This document shows positions 60,596 through 64,000 of a stretch of 64,000 bases of DNA, piece by piece; within the stretch, counting starts at the first letter, position 1, and every line of letters begins with the position of its first letter. This stretch comes from Actinomadura rupiterrae (GTDB lineage: Bacteria; Actinomycetota; Actinomycetes; Streptosporangiales; Streptosporangiaceae), in contig NZ_JAMZEA010000002.1 in assembly GCF_024172125.1 (NCBI RefSeq), positions 682,001 to 746,000 on the forward strand, written 5' to 3'. The translations under genes and the position numbers were made by a program. The notes beneath the pieces are model-generated. The model did no database searches. It saw only the letters and a list, made by a program, of their open reading frames with translations, and was not told the DNA's origin.

Positions 60596-62044
60596 ATGGC
60601 GACCATGACTCGTTCCCACGAAGAGCCGACCGGACGGACCGTCCTGGTCCTGATGTGCCTGGCGCAGTTCATGTGCGTGCTCGACGACACGATCGTGAAC
60701 ATCGCGCTGCCGGCCGTCCAGAAGGACCTCGGGTTCTCCGGGGCCGGCCTGCCCTGGGTGCTCAACGGCTACCTGCTGACCTTCGGCGGCCTGCTCCTCG
60801 TCGCCGGCCGCGCCTGCGACGTGTTCGTGCGGCGCACGGTCTTCCTGACCGGACTCGCGGTGTTCGGCCTGGCCTCGCTGGCCTGCGGCCTCGCGGCGGG
60901 CCCGGCGATGCTCGTCGCGCTCCGCATCGTCCAGGGGGTCGGGGCGGCGCTGCTGTCGGCCTCGGCGCTGGCCATCCTCACCGCGACCTACACCGGTCCG
61001 GCCCGGGCCCGCGCGTTCGGCGTGTGGGGCGGCCTGTCCGGTGCCGCCGGCGCCACCGGCGTCCTGCTCGGCGGGCTGCTGACCAGCGGAATCAGCTGGC
61101 GCTGGGTCTTCCTGGCCAACGTCCCGGTCGTGCTCGCGGTGGCCGCCCTCACCCTGCGCCGGGTCGGTCCCGCCCGCTCGCCGGTGCGTCCGGCCCTCGA
61201 CCCGTTCGGGGCGCTCACGGTCACCGCCGGCCTCGGGCTGCTGATCTTCGGCATCGCCGGCGGGGAGCGGTCGGGGTGGATCTCGCCATCGGCGCTCACG
61301 GCACTGGCCGCCGCGGTGGCCCTGCTGGCGGCGTTCGTTATGGTGGAGCGAAGGCACTCGTCGCCGCTCGTCCCCCTCGGGGTGTTCGCCAGGCGCAACG
61401 TGACCGGCGGCGCGATCTGCGCGCTGCTGCTGGCCGGCACGATGCTCGGGACCTTCTTCTTCCTGACCCTCTACCTCCAGCAGGTTCTCGGGTTCAGCGC
61501 CGTCCGGAACGGGATCGCCTTCCTGCCCTTCGCGCTCGCGGTCGTCCTCTCGGCCGCGACCTCCTCCCGGCTGGTCCCGGAAACCGGCTTCAAGCCCCTG
61601 CTCATGGGCGGCTTCGCCCTCCTCGTCGTCGCCCTGCTCTGGCTGGCGCGGATCGGCCTCGACGGCGACTACTGGACGGACGTCCTCGGGCCGGCGCTCA
61701 TCGCCGGCGCCGGCCTCGGGACGGTGCTCGTCAGCTCCGTGACCGCCACGACCCAGGATCTCAGCGGGGAGGGAGAGCAAGGACTCGCCTCCGGCCTCGT
61801 CACCAGCACCAACCAGGTGGGTGGCGCGCTCGGCCTGGCCATCCTTTCGACGGTCGCCTTCGCCCGCGCCGATACTGCCTCCGGCGCCCCGGCCGCCAAA
61901 CCGGGATCGCTGCTCGCGGGGTTCCACCTCGCCTTCTACGTCGCCGCGGGCTTCGCTCTCCTCGGATTCCTGGTCGCCGCCTTGGTCACAGTCCGCACTC
62001 CCGGACGGGCCCTGAATGAGGTGCAGCGAATGGCGCGCCACTGA
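60596..62044 (+). CDS. MFS efflux transporter (DHA2, EmrB/QacA type)
   Basis: 482 residues with 14 TM segments. VLDDTIVNIALP (motif D1), GRACDVFVRR (motif A variant), RIVQGVGAALLSASAL and ANVPVVLAVAA are typical of proton-driven multidrug exporters. ATG at 60596 follows a G-rich SD; an overlong upstream reading is rejected since it would overlap the araC start. Divergent AraC regulator next door. Substrate unknown. Confidence 0.9.
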   Translation: MATMTRSHEEPTGRTVLVLMCLAQFMCVLDDTIVNIALPAVQKDLGFSGAGLPWVLNGYLLTFGGLLLVAGRACDVFVRRTVFLTGLAVFGLASLACGLAAGPAMLVALRIVQGVGAALLSASALAILTATYTGPARARAFGVWGGLSGAAGATGVLLGGLLTSGISWRWVFLANVPVVLAVAALTLRRVGPARSPVRPALDPFGALTVTAGLGLLIFGIAGGERSGWISPSALTALAAAVALLAAFVMVERRHSSPLVPLGVFARRNVTGGAICALLLAGTMLGTFFFLTLYLQQVLGFSAVRNGIAFLPFALAVVLSAATSSRLVPETGFKPLLMGGFALLVVALLWLARIGLDGDYWTDVLGPALIAGAGLGTVLVSSVTATTQDLSGEGEQGLASGLVTSTNQVGGALGLAILSTVAFARADTASGAPAAKPGSLLAGFHLAFYVAAGFALLGFLVAALVTVRTPGRALNEVQRMARH

Positions 62045-62063
62045 AACGCGCGTCCCGCCCCTT

Positions 62064-63059
62064 TCAGCTCGCCGGATTCAACGCCGGGGCCATGGCCTTG
62101 GGAGTCGTCTTGGACGGGGTGGGAGTGGGGGTGGTGTGTTGGACGGGGTCGATGGTTTTGTAGCAGCTGGTTTTCGTGGAGCGGGAGCGGCCGGTGCTGT
62201 TCACCACGTAGGCCTCGGCGTAGACGCAGCCGGGTTTCGTTTCGAGGATGCTGCTCCAGGAGCCGGGGCGGAGGTCGGCGCTCACGGAGAACTGGACGTT
62301 CGCGTCGTCGGCGGGGCGGTGGACGATGATGTAGACGCGCCATTTCGAGGAGTTGGGGCCGGTGACGTAGCCCCAGTTGGCCTTGCAGCGGTCGGAGTAG
62401 AAGAGGGTGAGCCAGCCGTAGGTGCTCTCGTCCGGCCAGACCATTCCCTGGCGCTCGATGATTTTCTGGTCGCGGCCGCAGCCGGCGACGTACGGGTCCA
62501 CGCCGTCGGCGGGGGCGACGGCGGCGGGAGTGGGTTTCGGAGAGGCGGCGGAACGGCCCGAGATGGGGTGGACGAACCAGCCGGCCGTAAAGGCGACGAC
62601 CGTGACGAGGGCGCCTATCAGCAGGGCGCGGCGCTTTCGCGGAGGCGTGAGGACGGTTCCGGGAATCGTCGTCGGCAAAGCGTGTTCGGGGGGTAACGCG
62701 ATGTTGGAGGACGGCCGGGGGACGAGCCATCCGCGTTTCTCCGCCTCCTCTTGTGCGTCCGGCGTGGACAGTTCGGCTTGGGTGTCCGGCGCGGACAGTT
62801 CAGCGCGGGTGGCTTCCAGGCGGTCGAGCCACCAGCGGACGTCGCCGTTGCAAAGGCGGACGAACTCGGTGAGGACGCGTTCGCTCGGGAGTTGGTATCC
62901 GGCGACCGCTGCGGCGAGCGCGCTCTTCGACACGGTGGCGTGCCGGGCCATCGTCCCGAAGGGGGCCTCACCGGCGGCGGAGCGCAGGGCGCGAAGCTCG
63001 CAGGCGAAACGCTCGACAGGTCCCATGGCCGGATTCAACGGCCGCATAGTCCGCCCCAT
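62064..63059 (-). CDS. HTH-membrane-DUF2690 protein
   Basis: 331 residues from the ATG at 63059 (MGRTMRPLNP..., AAGGAA upstream). XRE-like HTH (ELRALRSAAGEAPFGTMARHATVSKSALAAAVAGYQLPS, residues 20-60), a linker with a duplicated ELSAPDTQ/ELSTPDAQ, one TM (LLIGALVTVVAFTAGWFV) and an extracellular DUF2690 domain with GCGRDQKII, LFYSDRCKANWGYV and a third/fourth Cys (PGCVYAEA, TSCYKT). Tail is Pro/Thr-rich. Such proteins link an outside domain with a cytoplasmic DNA-binding-like domain; role unknown. Confidence 0.85.
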   Translation of the reverse strand: MGRTMRPLNPAMGPVERFACELRALRSAAGEAPFGTMARHATVSKSALAAAVAGYQLPSERVLTEFVRLCNGDVRWWLDRLEATRAELSAPDTQAELSTPDAQEEAEKRGWLVPRPSSNIALPPEHALPTTIPGTVLTPPRKRRALLIGALVTVVAFTAGWFVHPISGRSAASPKPTPAAVAPADGVDPYVAGCGRDQKIIERQGMVWPDESTYGWLTLFYSDRCKANWGYVTGPNSSKWRVYIIVHRPADDANVQFSVSADLRPGSWSSILETKPGCVYAEAYVVNSTGRSRSTKTSCYKTIDPVQHTTPTPTPSKTTPKAMAPALNPAS

Positions 63060-63199
63060 GACGCCCATTCCTTTGCACGTCAAAGCCCAGCCTAAAGGGC
63101 TCTGGTTCGGAAGGAATCTTGCACAGCGGAGCGGACGGTGAAAGACCCAAACGCCGCCTTCTTTTAGGTGCGCCTAGGTGCGCCTGATTCGGTCGAGAC

Positions 63200-64000
63200 C
63201 TAAACGGCCGGGGCCGTTAGGCGGAGCAGGGCGTCCGCGACGGTCGGCCAGGTCGGGCGAGGGAGGCCCTGGCCGGTGCCGTGCAGGGTGAGGAGGGTGG
63301 CGCCGGGGATCTCCTCGGCGAGCGCGACGCCGTTGCCGTGCGGGAAGAAAGGGTCCTCGTCGCCGTGGACGACCAGGGTCGGCGCGGTGATCTCGCCGAG
63401 GCGCTCGCGCCAGCGCGGCTTGCAGTCGACGGCGGCGAACATGGTGCCGATGTGGCTGGCGCGCTGCGCTTCGGGGGTCTTGCGGGCGCGGTCGAAGATC
63501 CGTCCGGCGGTCGCGCGGGCGTCCGCCTCGTCGAAGCCCTGCGCGCCGGTCATCAGCTTCGCGGAGGTCGTCATGTAGTCGACGACGGAGTCGCGGTCCG
63601 TCCAGTCGGGTTGGGGGCGGCCGAACAGCTTGCCCATCGTCTCGCCGTCGTGGTCGGGCAGGTCGTCGTCCACCGGACCGGGGGCGACCGGACGGGTGGA
63701 GACCAGCGTCAGCGACGCGACCCGCGAGGGGTGGTCCAGCGCGAGCAACTGGGCGATGAAGCCGCCGACGCCGAGGCCGACCACGTGGGCGCGGTCCAGG
63801 CCCAGAGCGGAGAGGAGTTCGGCCGCGTCCGTGACCAGGTCGCGGAGGTCGTACGCGGGCGCGTCCGGGTCGACGTAGGTGGACTCGCCGGCGTCGCGCA
63901 GGTCGTAGCGGATCACGTAGCGGCCTGCGAGCGCCTCGCACAGCTCGTCCGGCCAAGCCTGCATGGTGACGCCGATGAGCAGCACCGGCGGGTCGGCCGG
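63200..64000 (-). CDS. Alpha/beta-hydrolase-fold protein lacking catalytic Ser and His (5' end missing)
   Basis: The N-terminus is beyond the right edge; ~267 residues are visible. It clearly follows the haloperoxidase/esterase hydrolase layout: VLLIGVTMQAW, RYDLRDAGES, GLDRAHVVGLGVGGFIAQ, PTLVVHGDEDPFFP and TGQGLPRPTW. But the nucleophile elbow GxSxGG is GLGVGG (63761-63778), so Ser is Gly, and the catalytic His of GMGHDLP is Gln in GTGQGLP (63264-63283). Only Asp remains. It is therefore a probable pseudoenzyme or has a different, cofactor-free function, unless the locus is damaged; the reading frame itself is intact. Confidence 0.8.
   Translation of the reverse strand, partial: PADPPVLLIGVTMQAWPDELCEALAGRYVIRYDLRDAGESTYVDPDAPAYDLRDLVTDAAELLSALGLDRAHVVGLGVGGFIAQLLALDHPSRVASLTLVSTRPVAPGPVDDDLPDHDGETMGKLFGRPQPDWTDRDSVVDYMTTSAKLMTGAQGFDEADARATAGRIFDRARKTPEAQRASHIGTMFAAVDCKPRWRERLGEITAPTLVVHGDEDPFFPHGNGVALAEEIPGATLLTLHGTGQGLPRPTWPTVADALLRLTAPAV

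Overview
This 64 kb window is chromosomal DNA of a very high-GC, mycelial-type actinomycete, probably of the Actinomadura / Thermomonosporaceae / Streptosporangiales kind. The evidence is strong G/C bias at third codon positions, many GTG starts, ATGA/GTGA stop-start overlaps, a conservon (cvnABCD), a mycothiol-dependent-type enzyme, DUF2690, DUF742 and DUF3817 proteins, a CU044_5270-type protein and a HAIR/HspR site in front of lon. No rRNA, tRNA, CRISPR array, transposase or phage gene was recognised. The window is ordinary chromosome, broken by unusual low-complexity and tandem-repeat patches.

Layout. 0-8 kb: a truncated secreted tripeptidyl-aminopeptidase-like hydrolase, a membrane protein, a small secreted Cys-rich protein with an operator-like site, a methyltransferase, an operon of an MBL-fold lactonase-like enzyme and a DinB protein next to a DinB paralogue, a NUDIX hydrolase, a lipoprotein, and an ECF sigma factor coupled to a membrane-anchored partner. 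8-16 kb (minus strand): one operon of two ABC permeases, a substrate-binding lipoprotein, a benzoylformate-decarboxylase-like ThDP enzyme, the ABC ATPase (with a long LEA-like repeat tail) and an FAD monooxygenase. It looks like an uptake and breakdown unit for an aromatic 2-oxo acid or a similar compound. 16.6-21.8 kb: a conservon whose sensor (CvnA) has a NIT domain, followed by CvnB, CvnC and CvnD and two strong hairpins. 22-31 kb: SGNH hydrolase, triple-AAA protein, LCP cell-wall ligase, two 51-residue single-TM peptides, glutathione peroxidase and an SDR.

31-38 kb: a TetR regulator divergent from an ABC exporter with overlapping operator repeats, a DNA-repair alkyltransferase, homocitrate-synthase-like and citrate-synthase-like enzymes expressed divergently from an AT-rich promoter, and two small membrane proteins. 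38-41 kb: a MarR-GNAT fusion gene between two ~1 kb tandem-repeat arrays (about 25-nt and 15-nt units). The 15-nt array starts inside the gene's 3' end. 41-52 kb: PucR-type regulator, MFS transporter plus MBL hydrolase, GNAT, mycothiol-type enzyme, RraA-like protein, small secreted protein, WYL regulator and an MFS exporter. 52-64 kb: lon under a HAIR operator, a TROVE (Ro60-like) protein whose vWA metal site is gone, an alpha/beta hydrolase, an APH-like kinase, an anti-sigma-type ATPase with a small partner and a GntR regulator, an AraC regulator divergent from an MFS exporter, an HTH-DUF2690 membrane protein, and a truncated alpha/beta hydrolase lacking the catalytic Ser and His.

The recurrent theme is short tandem repeats with unit lengths of 11, 12, 15, 22, 25, 27, 29 and 33 nt. 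They lie between genes and, when the unit is a multiple of three, inside genes: the ABC ATPase tail, the citrate synthase insert, the PucR N-terminus and the GNAT C-terminus. This local repeat expansion is the least explained property of the window.
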